A DNA stretch of 22,438 nt from an uncultured Bacteroidota bacterium (GCA_903832165.1 CAILAQ010000198.1:1-22438), one strand, 5' to 3'. Numbered from the stretch's first letter, positions 1 through 8,179 are shown. The notes: generated by a model from the letters alone, not told the origin. Numbers and translations are program-made.

Positions 1-771
1 ATTAATGGTACTACAGGTTATGAAGAAGCGGGTGCCCAGGGATTGGTTGCCGGAATTAACGCTCATCTGAAGGGAAAAGAAAAAACTGAATTTGTACTCA
101 ATCGCGATCAGGCTTATATAGGAGTTTTAATCGATGATCTGGTTACCAAGGGTGTTGATGAACCCTACCGGATGTTTACTTCAAGGGCAGAATACAGAAT
201 ATTGCTTCGCCAGGATAATGCCGATGAGCGTCTGACGCAGCAAAGTTTTGATATGGGTTTGGCTCGTGAAGAGCGGTTAAAAGCCTTGGAGAAAAAGCAA
301 ACCGGTACCAGAAAAGTCATCGATTTTCTCGAATCGCAACCTGCGATTCCGGAAGAAATTAACGGTCTGATGGAGGAACTGGGTTCCTCTCCAATCAGGC
401 AAAAAGTCAAAATCAAGGATCTGGTTGCGCGTCCGCAAGTGACCATAAATAGTATTGCTGGCAAGATTCCGGCGCTCGGAAAGCTGTTAAAGGAGTTCGA
501 TGAGTGGCAGGCAGAGATCATCGAGGGAGCCGAAATTCTGATAAAGTACAGCGGATATATTGATAGGGAAAGAGCCATTGCCGATAAAATTAAAAGGCTG
601 GAATATCTCAAACTTCCGGAGTGGTTAAAATACGATGAGATAATGGGTTTAACTATGGAAGCTCGACAAAAACTTTCAGCAATTCGTCCGGAATCAATCG
701 CGAAGGCCAGCAGAATTCCTGGAATTAGTCCGGCCGATATTAGTGTGCTTTTAGTTATGCTCGGTAGGTGA
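1..771 (+). CDS. mnmG: MnmG (GidA), tRNA U34 modification enzyme, C-terminal 256 residues (5' end outside window)
   Basis: The reading frame is open from base 1, so the gene starts upstream of the window. MnmG is an FAD protein that, with the GTPase MnmE, places the carboxymethylaminomethyl group on wobble U34 of certain tRNAs. The fragment opens with the family's conserved NGTTGYEEA stretch and then shows RMFTSRAEYRILLRQDNAD, a hallmark of the MnmG C-terminal region. The last ~100 residues are the helical tail, which in the family contacts MnmE and tRNA; they include YSGYIDRE and end in the typical IPGISPADIS segment. The FAD-binding N-terminal domain is outside the window. A parS-type palindrome begins 3 bp after the TGA stop. 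Identification is secure. Confidence 0.96.
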   Translation: MNGTTGYEEAGAQGLVAGINAHLKGKEKTEFVLNRDQAYIGVLIDDLVTKGVDEPYRMFTSRAEYRILLRQDNADERLTQQSFDMGLAREERLKALEKKQTGTRKVIDFLESQPAIPEEINGLMEELGSSPIRQKVKIKDLVARPQVTINSIAGKIPALGKLLKEFDEWQAEIIEGAEILIKYSGYIDRERAIADKIKRLEYLKLPEWLKYDEIMGLTMEARQKLSAIRPESIAKASRIPGISPADISVLLVMLGR

Positions 772-773
772 TT

Positions 774-789
774 TGTTCCACGTGGAACA
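774..789. promoter_or_regulatory. parS: parS-type ParB binding site (perfect 16-bp palindrome)
   Basis: The sequence TGTTCCACGTGGAACA is a perfect palindrome between mnmG and the adenine deaminase gene. It matches the known chromosomal parS consensus (TGTTNCACGTGAAACA in Bacillus) except for the expected compensating symmetric change. parS is bound by ParB and nucleates chromosome segregation complexes, usually near the replication origin. The family match is seen directly; in vivo binding is inferred. Confidence 0.8.
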
Positions 790-814
790 TCAAGCAAAAA
801 TTTTAGTAATCCGA

Positions 815-822
815 TATAATTG
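815..822 (+). promoter_or_regulatory. Possible Bacteroidota -7 element upstream of ade
   Basis: TATAATTG matches the Bacteroidota -7 consensus TAnnTTTG at all but one base and lies 24 bp before the ATG at 847. No convincing -33 TTTG lies at the usual 17-23 bp spacing, so this is only a candidate. It also suggests that the TTG at 820, which could extend the reading frame, is promoter sequence and not a start codon. Confidence 0.35.
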
Positions 823-846
823 TACAAAAAATCAGCAACTTATAGT

Positions 847-2505
847 ATGGAAATGAAACACTATTCTGGATGGTTCGCTGACTTCGACAGCCGCGAATTC
901 TTTAATGGAGTGCTTTCTGTTGAGAATGGCCGGGTTGCAGGGATTGAAGAAACTGGGGCAAAACGTTTCACGTGGAACGATCGCGTCAAATTGGGACAAT
1001 TGATTTTGCCGGGGTTGGTAGATGCGCATGTGCACATTGAGAGTTCAATGCTCATGCCATCAAGATTCGCTCATCAGGCGGTTCGGTTTGGAACCGTGGC
1101 CACCGTATCGGATCCGCATGAAATTGCCAATGTGCTGGGATTGGATGGTATCCGGTTGATGATAAAGGATGCTGAAAAAGCCTGCTTTAAAATTTATTTT
1201 ACAGCGCCTTCCTGTGTGCCGGCAACTTCCCTGGAAACAGCCGGCGCAGTTCTTGAAGCGGAAGACCTTAAGCAATTGTTTGCTGAAAATAGAGTGGTGG
1301 CTCTTGGCGAAATGATGAATTACCCTGGCGTATTGTTTTCAGATCCCGGCGTACTTTCGAAAATTGAACTGGCAAAATCTTATGGAAAAACCATCGACGG
1401 ACATGCACCGGGTTTAACAGGAGCTAATTTGAATACATATATCAAGGCAGGAATTGGGACTGATCACGAGTGTTCAACAATTGAAGAAGCTGAAGAAAAA
1501 ATTGCCGGCGGCATGAAAGTGCTGATCCGCGAAGGCAGTTCGGCTAGAAATTTTGAGCAACTGTATCCGCTGATCGACAAATACCCGGACATGGTTATGC
1601 TTTGTTCTGACGATTATCATCCCGACGATCTGATGACAGCGCACCTCGACAGGCTCATCCGGAGGGGCGTTGATTCGGGAATCAACTTCTTTAATCTTTA
1701 TCGTGCAGCCAGCCTTAACCCGGTTGCTCATTATCAGCTTCACACCGGTATGCTTAATCCAGGTGATCCTGCCGATTTTATCATTGCTGAAGGGGTGGAT
1801 CCATTCCGCGTAAAGGCAACTTATATCGGTGGGGTTCCGGTATTCTGCGAGGGGAAAGTTGAGGCGCTTTTACCCGATGTTGAACTGCTCAATGCTTTTC
1901 ATGCGCCGGCCATAATGCCAGCCGATCTGGAGGTGAAAGGGGAGTCGGGAAAGTACAAAGTGATCCGCGTATGGGACGGTGAATTGCTCACAGGTTCTGA
2001 AACTGCTCAACTTACTCCATCAGAAGGGGTAGTTCCGGGTGATGTAAAGCGCGACATTTTGAAAATTGTGGTGCTGAACCGCTATAAGCTGGCGAAACCT
2101 GCCGTAGCATGGATATCTGGATTTGGAATGAAAAGCGGTGCCTTAGCATCAAGTATTGCGCATGACAGTCACAATATAATTGCAGTGGGTACATCTGACC
2201 AGGAAATTGCTGATGCCATAAATCAGATCATTTCTAACAGAGGAGGGATTACGGTAACTCTGGAAGGGATGGGCAAAACACTTCCTTTACCCGTGGCCGG
2301 TTTGATGAGCACCGATACGGCCATGGAGGTAGGAGCAAAATATGGAGAACTAAGCACTCTCGCAAAGAGCCTGGGTTCAGATCTGAAAGCTCCATTTATG
2401 GCACTTTCGTTTATGGCCCTGCTCGTAATTCCACACCTGAAATTGGGTGACCGCGGATTGTTCGATTGCGATAAATTCCAGTTTACCACACTCACGGCAG
2501 ACTAA
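847..2505 (+). CDS. ade: Adenine deaminase
   Basis: This enzyme of the amidohydrolase superfamily converts adenine to hypoxanthine and ammonia in cytoplasmic purine salvage. About 552 residues from the chosen ATG, close to family length. The metal-binding motif HVHIESSM follows LPGLVDA near the N-terminus. Further conserved blocks are GEMMNYPGV, DGHAPGLTG and CSDDYHPDDL in the barrel, then the C-terminal adenine-deaminase domain with the HDSHNI segment. ATG 847 (or 853) is preferred over the in-frame TTG at 820, because family members start only a few residues before the conserved region and the TTG lies in a likely -7 element. A second parS-like site lies inside the 5' coding part (964-979). 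uvrC starts at the base after the stop codon, so the two are probably co-transcribed. Confidence 0.93.
   Translation: MEMKHYSGWFADFDSREFFNGVLSVENGRVAGIEETGAKRFTWNDRVKLGQLILPGLVDAHVHIESSMLMPSRFAHQAVRFGTVATVSDPHEIANVLGLDGIRLMIKDAEKACFKIYFTAPSCVPATSLETAGAVLEAEDLKQLFAENRVVALGEMMNYPGVLFSDPGVLSKIELAKSYGKTIDGHAPGLTGANLNTYIKAGIGTDHECSTIEEAEEKIAGGMKVLIREGSSARNFEQLYPLIDKYPDMVMLCSDDYHPDDLMTAHLDRLIRRGVDSGINFFNLYRAASLNPVAHYQLHTGMLNPGDPADFIIAEGVDPFRVKATYIGGVPVFCEGKVEALLPDVELLNAFHAPAIMPADLEVKGESGKYKVIRVWDGELLTGSETAQLTPSEGVVPGDVKRDILKIVVLNRYKLAKPAVAWISGFGMKSGALASSIAHDSHNIIAVGTSDQEIADAINQIISNRGGITVTLEGMGKTLPLPVAGLMSTDTAMEVGAKYGELSTLAKSLGSDLKAPFMALSFMALLVIPHLKLGDRGLFDCDKFQFTTLTAD
964..979. promoter_or_regulatory. 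parS: Second parS-like site, inside ade
   Basis: CGTTTCACGTGGAACG matches 14 of 16 positions of TGTTTCACGTGGAACA. Only the two outermost bases differ, and they still pair with each other; one internal pair is asymmetric (T/G). It lies 190 bp from the perfect site at 774-789 and is embedded in coding sequence, as many chromosomal parS sites are. ParB binding is inferred. Confidence 0.65.
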
Positions 2506-4332
2506 ATGGCAACCCGTTTCGAAGCTTATACTGCCCCTCTGGCACTGCTTGAAAAAGTAAAGTCGCTTCCGGAAAAGCCGGGTATTTATCAATTCATTAA
2601 CAGCGATGGATTGATTATCTATATCGGTAAGGCCAAAAACCTGAAAAAGAGGGTGGGGTCCTACTTTCAAAAGGCTCCCGACAATGCAAAACTGGCAGTG
2701 CTGATTCGGAAAATCGATACAATCAATCATTTGGTCGTGGATACCGAAAGTGATGCCCTTTTACTTGAAAATAATCTGATTAAGAGACACTTACCAAGAT
2801 ATAACGTTCTTTTAAAAGACGATAAGACTTTTCCCTGGATCTGTATATCCAATGAGCCCTTTCCGAAAGTTTTTACAACCCGGAAAGTCGTCCGCGACGG
2901 ATCGAAATATTTTGGCCCTTACACCTCCGGCAAAATCTGGAAAAACCTTATCGATCTTATCCGGAGCATCTACAAAATCAGGACCTGCGGATTGAATCTT
3001 TCTCCCGAAAATATCCGGGCGGAAAAATTCAAGGTGTGCCTGGAATATCATATCGGAAACTGTCTGGGCCCGTGCATCGGTTTGCAGGCCGAAGAGAATT
3101 ATTCGGTGCAGATCGACCAGATCGGAAAAATCCTGAAGGGAAATACACAGGGAGTCATTAAAATGCTTACTGCGGAAATGTATGAACTGGCCGAAAAATT
3201 TGAGTATGAACAGGCTGCCCAATTCAAGGAAAAGATCAGCCTGCTGGAGCAGTTCCAAAGTAAATCAATTGTGGGTAACACCAATATCAGGCACGTTGAT
3301 GTGTTTTCAATTGTTTCGGATGAACGCGCAGGTTATGTGAATTTCATGAAAGTGGTAGATGGCGCGCTGGTACAAACCCATGCCATGGAGCTGAAAAAGC
3401 GGTTGGACGAAACTGATCAGGAGCTGTTGGAATATGCAATCATCGAGATGCGCCAGCAGATTCAAAGCGATGCCCCAGAGATTATTGTACCCTTTGCTCT
3501 TGAATATTTGCTTGAAGATCTGATTATTACCGTTCCACAGAAGGGCGACAAGAAGGCATTGCTCGATCTTTCAAACCGGAATGCGCGGTATTTTAAGCTC
3601 GACCGGCAAAAGCAACAGGTTAAGCATATCAGTGCTTCGGGCGTAACCCGGAAGCTGGAAACTTTACAGAATGATTTGAGACTTAAGGATTTACCTGTTC
3701 ATATCGAGTGCTTTGATAACTCAAATATTCAGGGAACTCATCCGGTGGCTTCTTGTATTGTATTCAGAAACGCCCTCCCGGCCAAGAAAGATTACCGGCA
3801 TTTCAATATCAAAACAGTGGAGGGACCCGATGATTTTGCCTCCATGGAAGAAGTGGTTTACCGTCGTTACAAAAGAATGCTCGATGAAAATCTTGATCTT
3901 CCCCAGCTGATTGTCGTTGACGGGGGAAAAGGACAACTTCACTCAGCCTTGAAAAGTCTGGAAAAATTGGGTTTGCGAGGAAAAATTGCATTGATCGGCA
4001 TCGCCAAGCGCCTCGAAGAAATTTATTTTCCGGGGGATTCAGCACCTCTATACCTGGATAAAAAGTCAGAAAGCCTGCGGATTATTCAGCAAATGCGAAA
4101 TGAGGCTCACCGCTTTGGAATCGGACACCACCGCCGACGAAGAGAAAAATCAATGGCGGTTTCGGAACTCGACGGGATCAGAGGTATCGGGGAACAAACC
4201 CGCACAGCGCTGCTGACATATTTCGATTCGATGGCGCTTTTAAAAGAGGCGGATTTCGAAAAACTTTCAGCCGTTGTTGGTCCGGCTAAAGCAAAAATCA
4301 TCATCAATCATTATCAAAAAGCCGGGGAGTAA
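2506..4332 (+). CDS. uvrC: UvrABC excinuclease subunit C
   Basis: UvrC makes the two incisions around bulky DNA lesions in nucleotide excision repair, working with UvrA and UvrB. At 608 residues it has normal length. The N-terminal GIY-YIG nuclease (GIY at 26-28, YIG at 39-41, Arg49 in KKRVGSYF) makes the 3' cut. A cysteine-containing region at about 160-190 (CLEYHIGNCLGPC) resembles the family's Fe-S ligand segment. The UVR motif follows at about 212-245 (YEQAAQFKEKI). The RNase H-like endonuclease half contains IECFDNSNIQGTHPVAS and VVDGGKGQL. The C-terminal helix-hairpin-helix contains ELDGIRGIGEQT. The ATG directly abuts the ade stop, which suggests translational coupling. No truncation is visible. 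Confidence 0.97.
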   Translation: MATRFEAYTAPLALLEKVKSLPEKPGIYQFINSDGLIIYIGKAKNLKKRVGSYFQKAPDNAKLAVLIRKIDTINHLVVDTESDALLLENNLIKRHLPRYNVLLKDDKTFPWICISNEPFPKVFTTRKVVRDGSKYFGPYTSGKIWKNLIDLIRSIYKIRTCGLNLSPENIRAEKFKVCLEYHIGNCLGPCIGLQAEENYSVQIDQIGKILKGNTQGVIKMLTAEMYELAEKFEYEQAAQFKEKISLLEQFQSKSIVGNTNIRHVDVFSIVSDERAGYVNFMKVVDGALVQTHAMELKKRLDETDQELLEYAIIEMRQQIQSDAPEIIVPFALEYLLEDLIITVPQKGDKKALLDLSNRNARYFKLDRQKQQVKHISASGVTRKLETLQNDLRLKDLPVHIECFDNSNIQGTHPVASCIVFRNALPAKKDYRHFNIKTVEGPDDFASMEEVVYRRYKRMLDENLDLPQLIVVDGGKGQLHSALKSLEKLGLRGKIALIGIAKRLEEIYFPGDSAPLYLDKKSESLRIIQQMRNEAHRFGIGHHRRRREKSMAVSELDGIRGIGEQTRTALLTYFDSMALLKEADFEKLSAVVGPAKAKIIINHYQKAGE

Positions 4333-4342
4333 CCAAAAGACT

Positions 4343-4350
4343 TACTTTTG
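4343..4350 (+). promoter_or_regulatory. Bacteroidota -7 promoter element before the DUF4271 gene
   Basis: TACTTTTG is a full match to the TAnnTTTG consensus, ending 6 bp before the ATG at 4357. If used, transcription would begin at or very near the start codon, giving a leaderless or almost leaderless mRNA. No clear -33 TTTG is seen upstream, within the uvrC end. Start-site mapping would be decisive. Confidence 0.5.
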
Positions 4351-4356
4351 CAGCGT

Positions 4357-5040
4357 ATGAATGAATCCTTCCTGAAACAGCAATTAAGGACAGTTCCTGA
4401 AACTGACTGGATTATTGCTGTCATTTGTCTCGTTTGTGGCCTTTACATAGTTAGCCGGCTCGTTTTTCCACGTTACCATGGCAGGATTGCTCATGCCTTT
4501 TTTAACAGATATGAGGCAAATAAGCTGATCTCGGAAAAGAATGTTCTTATTCACAACAACGGTTTTCTGTTAAACCTGATTCCTCTGTTCTGTATAGCTA
4601 TGCTGGTGTACGAGCAGAGGAGCTTTTTTAATCCGGAATTCAACCTGGAGCATCCTTTTCTTAAATATACCGGCATACTTACCCTTGTCATTGCCTATTT
4701 TGGCGGACGGATCCTCGTACTCTCTATTTTCGGCCTGTCGTTTGAGAGGCAGGAATTAGCGCTTCGCTTCAACCAGGTATACCTTCTTCACTTCGAAAAC
4801 CTGGGTACCTTTATTCTCATCCCCGCCCTGGTGCTGCCATTTTCACAGGGAATCATCAGGATAATTCTAATGATTAGTCTTTGGTCTGGTCTGATTCTTT
4901 GGATTATTTACACAATTATCAGGGAGCTCGATTTATTGAAATCGTACCGTGTGTCAATATTTTATATGTTTTTATACCTTTGTACTCTTGAAATTCTTCC
5001 TTTATGGTGGGCAGCAGTATCCATAACAGAAGGATGGTGA
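4357..5040 (+). CDS. DUF4271 multi-pass membrane protein
   Basis: A 227-residue hydrophobic protein of the Bacteroidota-specific DUF4271 family; the molecular role is unknown. About six membrane segments are visible: around 12-33, 65-83, 102-128, 145-166, 168-187 and 202-222. A basic, loop-like stretch (YHGRIAHAFFNRYEANKL) lies after the first helix. The ATG at 4357 is chosen over an in-frame TTG at 4348, because that TTG is the end of a consensus -7 promoter box. The gene stands immediately before the HemD-like gene. DUF4271-hemD order is, to my knowledge, common in Bacteroidota, but this does not prove a role in heme synthesis. Family call is good; function is open. Confidence 0.82.
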   Translation: MNESFLKQQLRTVPETDWIIAVICLVCGLYIVSRLVFPRYHGRIAHAFFNRYEANKLISEKNVLIHNNGFLLNLIPLFCIAMLVYEQRSFFNPEFNLEHPFLKYTGILTLVIAYFGGRILVLSIFGLSFERQELALRFNQVYLLHFENLGTFILIPALVLPFSQGIIRIILMISLWSGLILWIIYTIIRELDLLKSYRVSIFYMFLYLCTLEILPLWWAAVSITEGW

Positions 5041-5077
5041 GAACGATTTTTTCTATATCAATTAAAGTCATAAAAGC

Positions 5078-5833
5078 TTGAAGATTAAGAGAATACTTAT
5101 CTCCCAACCGCAACCTACTACCGAAAAATCACCCTATTTCGAGGTTGCCGACAAGTACAAGGTTCAATTGGATTTCTTCCAGTTTATCCGTGTTGAAGGA
5201 GTTTCTTCGAAAGATTTCAGGGCCAGCCGGGTAAATATTCTGGAGTATACGGCCGTTATTTTTAACAGCAGAACAGCTATTGATCACTTTTTCAGGATTT
5301 GTGAAGAGCTGCGTGTTCAGGTGCCCGATACCATGAAATATTTCTGTACTTCAGAATCTATAGCGGTTTATCTGCAGAAATATATCGTTTATCGTAAAAG
5401 AAAGATTTTCTACGGTCAGAAAACCATGGAAGATCTGGTGGATATCCTTGTCAAGCATAAGGAGGAAAAATATCTCGTACCCACATCAACCGTGCACAAT
5501 GATGAAATTCCTGCTCTGCTGAAACAGTATAACCTGACTTTTATGAAGGCGTTTTTCTATAAAACGCTGAGCTCGGAACTATCGCACCTGAATCTGAAGG
5601 ACTTTGATATGCTGGTTTTCTACAGTCCTGCAGGTATAGATTCGTTATTCACAAACTTTCCAAACTTCGTTCAGGACGAAACTTTTATCGGAACTTTTGG
5701 ACCGAATACGGCAAAAGCCGGTGAAAAAGCCGGACTCCGGATCGATCTTAAAGTGCCTTCACCAGAATTTCCTTCTATGACAATGGCCCTTGACAAATTC
5801 ATCGGCGAATTGTGCAAGAAATCAGGAAAATAA
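5078..5833 (+). CDS. hemD: Uroporphyrinogen-III synthase (HemD) family protein
   Basis: HemD family enzymes close and invert ring D of hydroxymethylbilane to give uroporphyrinogen III, the branch point for heme, siroheme and cobalamin. This 251-residue protein starts with KIKRILISQPQP, typical of Bacteroidota members. It has the two-lobed pattern of the family, with YTAVIFNSRTAIDHFF in the first lobe and FDMLVFYSPAGIDSLF plus FIGTFGPNTAKAGEKAG in the second. The start is TTG: an in-frame TAA lies four codons upstream, and the next ATG would remove about 85 conserved residues. The gene sits between the DUF4271 gene and rnpA, 3 bp before the latter. Family is clear; catalytic activity is inferred because HemD proteins diverge strongly. 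Confidence 0.88.
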   Translation: MKIKRILISQPQPTTEKSPYFEVADKYKVQLDFFQFIRVEGVSSKDFRASRVNILEYTAVIFNSRTAIDHFFRICEELRVQVPDTMKYFCTSESIAVYLQKYIVYRKRKIFYGQKTMEDLVDILVKHKEEKYLVPTSTVHNDEIPALLKQYNLTFMKAFFYKTLSSELSHLNLKDFDMLVFYSPAGIDSLFTNFPNFVQDETFIGTFGPNTAKAGEKAGLRIDLKVPSPEFPSMTMALDKFIGELCKKSGK

Positions 5834-5836
5834 TTC

Positions 5837-6235
5837 ATGGACCTCTCTTTTCCCAAGAAAGAACACCTTTGTCTGAAACGTAGGTTTGACGCTTTATTGG
5901 CGAATGGAAAGAGTTTTTTTATTTATCCTTTCAGGGTGATATACCTGGTGAACGAAAAGGAAGAAAATTCTGTGCCTCTCCAGATTGCTGTGTCTGTCAG
6001 GAAAAAGCAATTCAAACACGCCGTAACGCGTAACCTTATCAAGCGCAGATTCCGCGAATCGTGGCGGCAGCAAAAACAAGAGCTTCAGGCCAGACTGGCC
6101 AAAGAAAACAAATCGGCATATATCCTGATGGTTTATGGAGCAGCCGACATTCTCCCTCTCAGTGAGATAGATACGCGCATGCAACTTGTTGTGCGGCGTT
6201 TAAATGAGGTGCTGGTCACCGGTGCGGAGCAATGA
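5837..6235 (+). CDS. rnpA: Ribonuclease P protein component
   Basis: RnpA is the small basic protein that binds the RNase P RNA and helps it cleave the 5' leader of pre-tRNAs. At 132 residues it is normal for the phylum. The N-terminal LKRRFDALLANGKSF block and the conserved basic motif TRNLIKRRFRES (the family's RNR-type signature) are present. The ATG is 3 bp after the hemD stop. The last codons overlap the start of yidD by 4 bp (ATGA), so translation is probably coupled. The usual partner rpmH, which often precedes rnpA, is absent here; the upstream neighbour is hemD instead. Confidence 0.95.
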   Translation: MDLSFPKKEHLCLKRRFDALLANGKSFFIYPFRVIYLVNEKEENSVPLQIAVSVRKKQFKHAVTRNLIKRRFRESWRQQKQELQARLAKENKSAYILMVYGAADILPLSEIDTRMQLVVRRLNEVLVTGAEQ

Positions 6236-6474
6236 AAACAATCGGCCGGGCAATAAAAAGGGCGATCAGCTGGTTTATGATCCTGCTGGTCAGGTTTTAT
6301 CAGCAGGCGATATCGCCCTATCTGGGCAGGTCGTGCCGGTATACACCAACCTGCTCTCAATATTTTATCGAATCAGTTAAAAAGCATGGGCCGTTAAAAG
6401 GCAGTTATATAGGAATCCGACGAATTTTGCGATGTCATCCCTGGGGAGGACATGGCTATGATCCGGTTCCTTAA
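6232..6474 (+). CDS. yidD: Membrane protein insertion efficiency factor YidD
   Basis: YidD is a small, membrane-associated protein that assists YidC-dependent insertion of inner membrane proteins. The 80 residues contain an amphipathic N-terminal helix (about 5-22). They then carry the family signature RFYQQAISPYLGRSCRYTP, TCSQYFIESVKKHG and the C-terminal CHPWGGHGYDPVP. The conserved cysteines (in SCRYTPTC and RCHP) are present. The start overlaps the rnpA stop (ATGA). The rnpA-yidD pair is a widely conserved arrangement. The next gene, an S41 protease, begins 11 bp downstream and may be in the same transcript. Confidence 0.95.
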   Translation: MKTIGRAIKRAISWFMILLVRFYQQAISPYLGRSCRYTPTCSQYFIESVKKHGPLKGSYIGIRRILRCHPWGGHGYDPVP

Positions 6475-6485
6475 AAAACAGAATT

Positions 6486-8138
6486 ATGAAAAAGATTATC
6501 AGAAGTTTGCTCCTGACCGGATTATTGCTGACGGCACCGGCACTTTTTACGAATTCCTATGACAAAGAGTTTGAGTGGTCGAAAAATCTTGAAATATTTC
6601 ACTCCCTGATCCGTGAGCTGGAGCTTTATTATGTGGATGAAACCGATCCCGGAAAGATGATCAAAACGGGAATCGATCAGATAATGAGATCATTGGACCC
6701 ATATACGGTGTACTATCCTGAATCACAGGTAGAAGATATCCAGCTTATGACCACCGGCGAATATGGCGGGGTCGGTGCTTTGATCGGCCAGGACAGCCTG
6801 GGGGTTTATATTTCTGATCCTTATGAGGGTACGCCTGCTTCGAAGGCAGGGTTGCGTGCCGGCGACCGGATCATTAAAGTGGATGGAAGACCGGTGGCCG
6901 ATAAAACTACCAAGGATGTCAGCCCGATGATGAAAGGAACTATCGGAACTACACTTGAACTCACCGTTGAACGGCCCTATGTCAAGGGCCAGATAACAGT
7001 TAACCTCGTCAGGGATAAGATTCGTTTCGAAAATGTGCCCTTTTCCGGCAAGCTGTCTGATGGCAGCGGATATATCAGACTCACCGGTTTCACTGAAGGA
7101 GCCGGCAGCGAGGTAAAGAAGGCATTGCTCAGCCTCAAAGCGCAGGGGGCAAAAGGTATTGTGCTGGATTTGAGGAATAATCCCGGTGGACTGCTGATTG
7201 AAGCGGTGGATATTGTTAACCTCTTTATTCCCCGGGGACAGGAAATTGTGAGCACGCGCGGAAAATCAAAAATGTGGGAGTCCACCTACAACTGCCGCTT
7301 TGAACCGGTCGACACGCTCATTCCTCTAACCGTATTGGTGAATTCGGGGTCTGCTTCTGCCTCGGAAATTGTGGCTGGTGCCTTACAGGATCTCGACCGC
7401 GGTGTGATCATCGGCCAGAGAACTTACGGCAAAGGATTGGTGCAGACCACGCGCGACCTTAGCTATAACGCCAAGATCAAGCTTACTACGGCAAAATATT
7501 ATATTCCGAGCGGCCGGTGCATTCAGGCACTGGACTATACCAACCGCAGGGCCGATGGCAGCGTTGGACATATTCCGGATTCATTGGTTACAGAATTCAA
7601 GACAAAAAGGGGCCGTATTGTTAAGGACGGAGGTGGTGTTCTTCCTGATTTAATTGTTGATCCACAGTCACTTAGTGGAATGGTGACGAATCTGTACTAC
7701 CAGAATATGATTTTCGATTATGCCACGAAATACCGAAATTCACATGATCAGATTCCGGCTCCCGGTGCTTTCGAATTCAAGGATGCCGACTATCAGGATT
7801 TCAGGGAATACCTGGTGATGAAAAAATTTACCTATGAAACTGAAAGTGAAAATGCGCTGGACGACTTGTTGAAACTGGCAAAAAAGGAAAAATACCTCGA
7901 ACGTTCGCAGGCCACCCTGGATGAGCTGAAGGGAAAATTATCCCATAATCTGGATAAAGACCTTGAAGCTTTCAAGCCGGAAATCAAAGAAATCCTTTCC
8001 GATGAGATTATGGGCAGATATTATTTTCAGCGCGGAAGGATTGAATTTATGCTTCGCAACGATGTTGGTCTGACAAAGGCGCAGGCCATGCTGGCAAATT
8101 CCGCGGAGTACAATAAAAAGCTCAATCGGCAGGAATAA
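6486..8138 (+). CDS. Exported S41 C-terminal processing protease (CtpA/Prc type)
   Basis: A 550-residue periplasmic serine protease of the carboxy-terminal processing family, which trims or degrades exported proteins from their C-termini. The N-terminus (MKKIIRSLLLTGLLLTAPAL) is a signal peptide or anchor. A helical segment precedes a PDZ domain at about 90-165 (GGVGALIG, PASKAGLRAGDRIIKVDG). The S41 core follows: GYIRLTGFTEGA, GIVLDLRNNPGG, and NSGSASASEI with the predicted nucleophile Ser291; TYGKGLVQ supplies the general-base Lys316, 25 residues later as in E. coli Prc. A long C-terminal tail (about 410-550) is rich in charged helices and typical of Bacteroidota members. The gene follows yidD by 11 bp and converges on moaE. 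Confidence 0.93.
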   Translation: MKKIIRSLLLTGLLLTAPALFTNSYDKEFEWSKNLEIFHSLIRELELYYVDETDPGKMIKTGIDQIMRSLDPYTVYYPESQVEDIQLMTTGEYGGVGALIGQDSLGVYISDPYEGTPASKAGLRAGDRIIKVDGRPVADKTTKDVSPMMKGTIGTTLELTVERPYVKGQITVNLVRDKIRFENVPFSGKLSDGSGYIRLTGFTEGAGSEVKKALLSLKAQGAKGIVLDLRNNPGGLLIEAVDIVNLFIPRGQEIVSTRGKSKMWESTYNCRFEPVDTLIPLTVLVNSGSASASEIVAGALQDLDRGVIIGQRTYGKGLVQTTRDLSYNAKIKLTTAKYYIPSGRCIQALDYTNRRADGSVGHIPDSLVTEFKTKRGRIVKDGGGVLPDLIVDPQSLSGMVTNLYYQNMIFDYATKYRNSHDQIPAPGAFEFKDADYQDFREYLVMKKFTYETESENALDDLLKLAKKEKYLERSQATLDELKGKLSHNLDKDLEAFKPEIKEILSDEIMGRYYFQRGRIEFMLRNDVGLTKAQAMLANSAEYNKKLNRQE

Positions 8139-8143
8139 ACAGG

Positions 8144-8162
8144 GATCCTGTCAGACGGGATC
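8144..8162. terminator. Hairpin between convergent ctpA-type gene and moaE
   Basis: GATCC-T-GTC is followed almost directly by GAC-G-GGATC, giving a compact hairpin with one T/G wobble and a very short loop. It lies in the 41-bp gap between two convergent genes, where a bidirectional terminator is expected. No strong T tract follows on either strand, so it is only a candidate. Confidence 0.4.
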
Positions 8163-8179
8163 AACAGTATCTATTGGGA

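Noticed and set aside
165..827. A 220-codon minus-strand frame opposite mnmG
   Set aside because: Antisense to conserved mnmG. Its VPRGT peptide is simply the translated parS palindrome, not a protein motif.
820..846. TTG start giving a longer adenine deaminase
   Set aside because: The TTG is the end of a -7-like box, and the added residues match nothing in the family; ATG 847 or 853 fits better.
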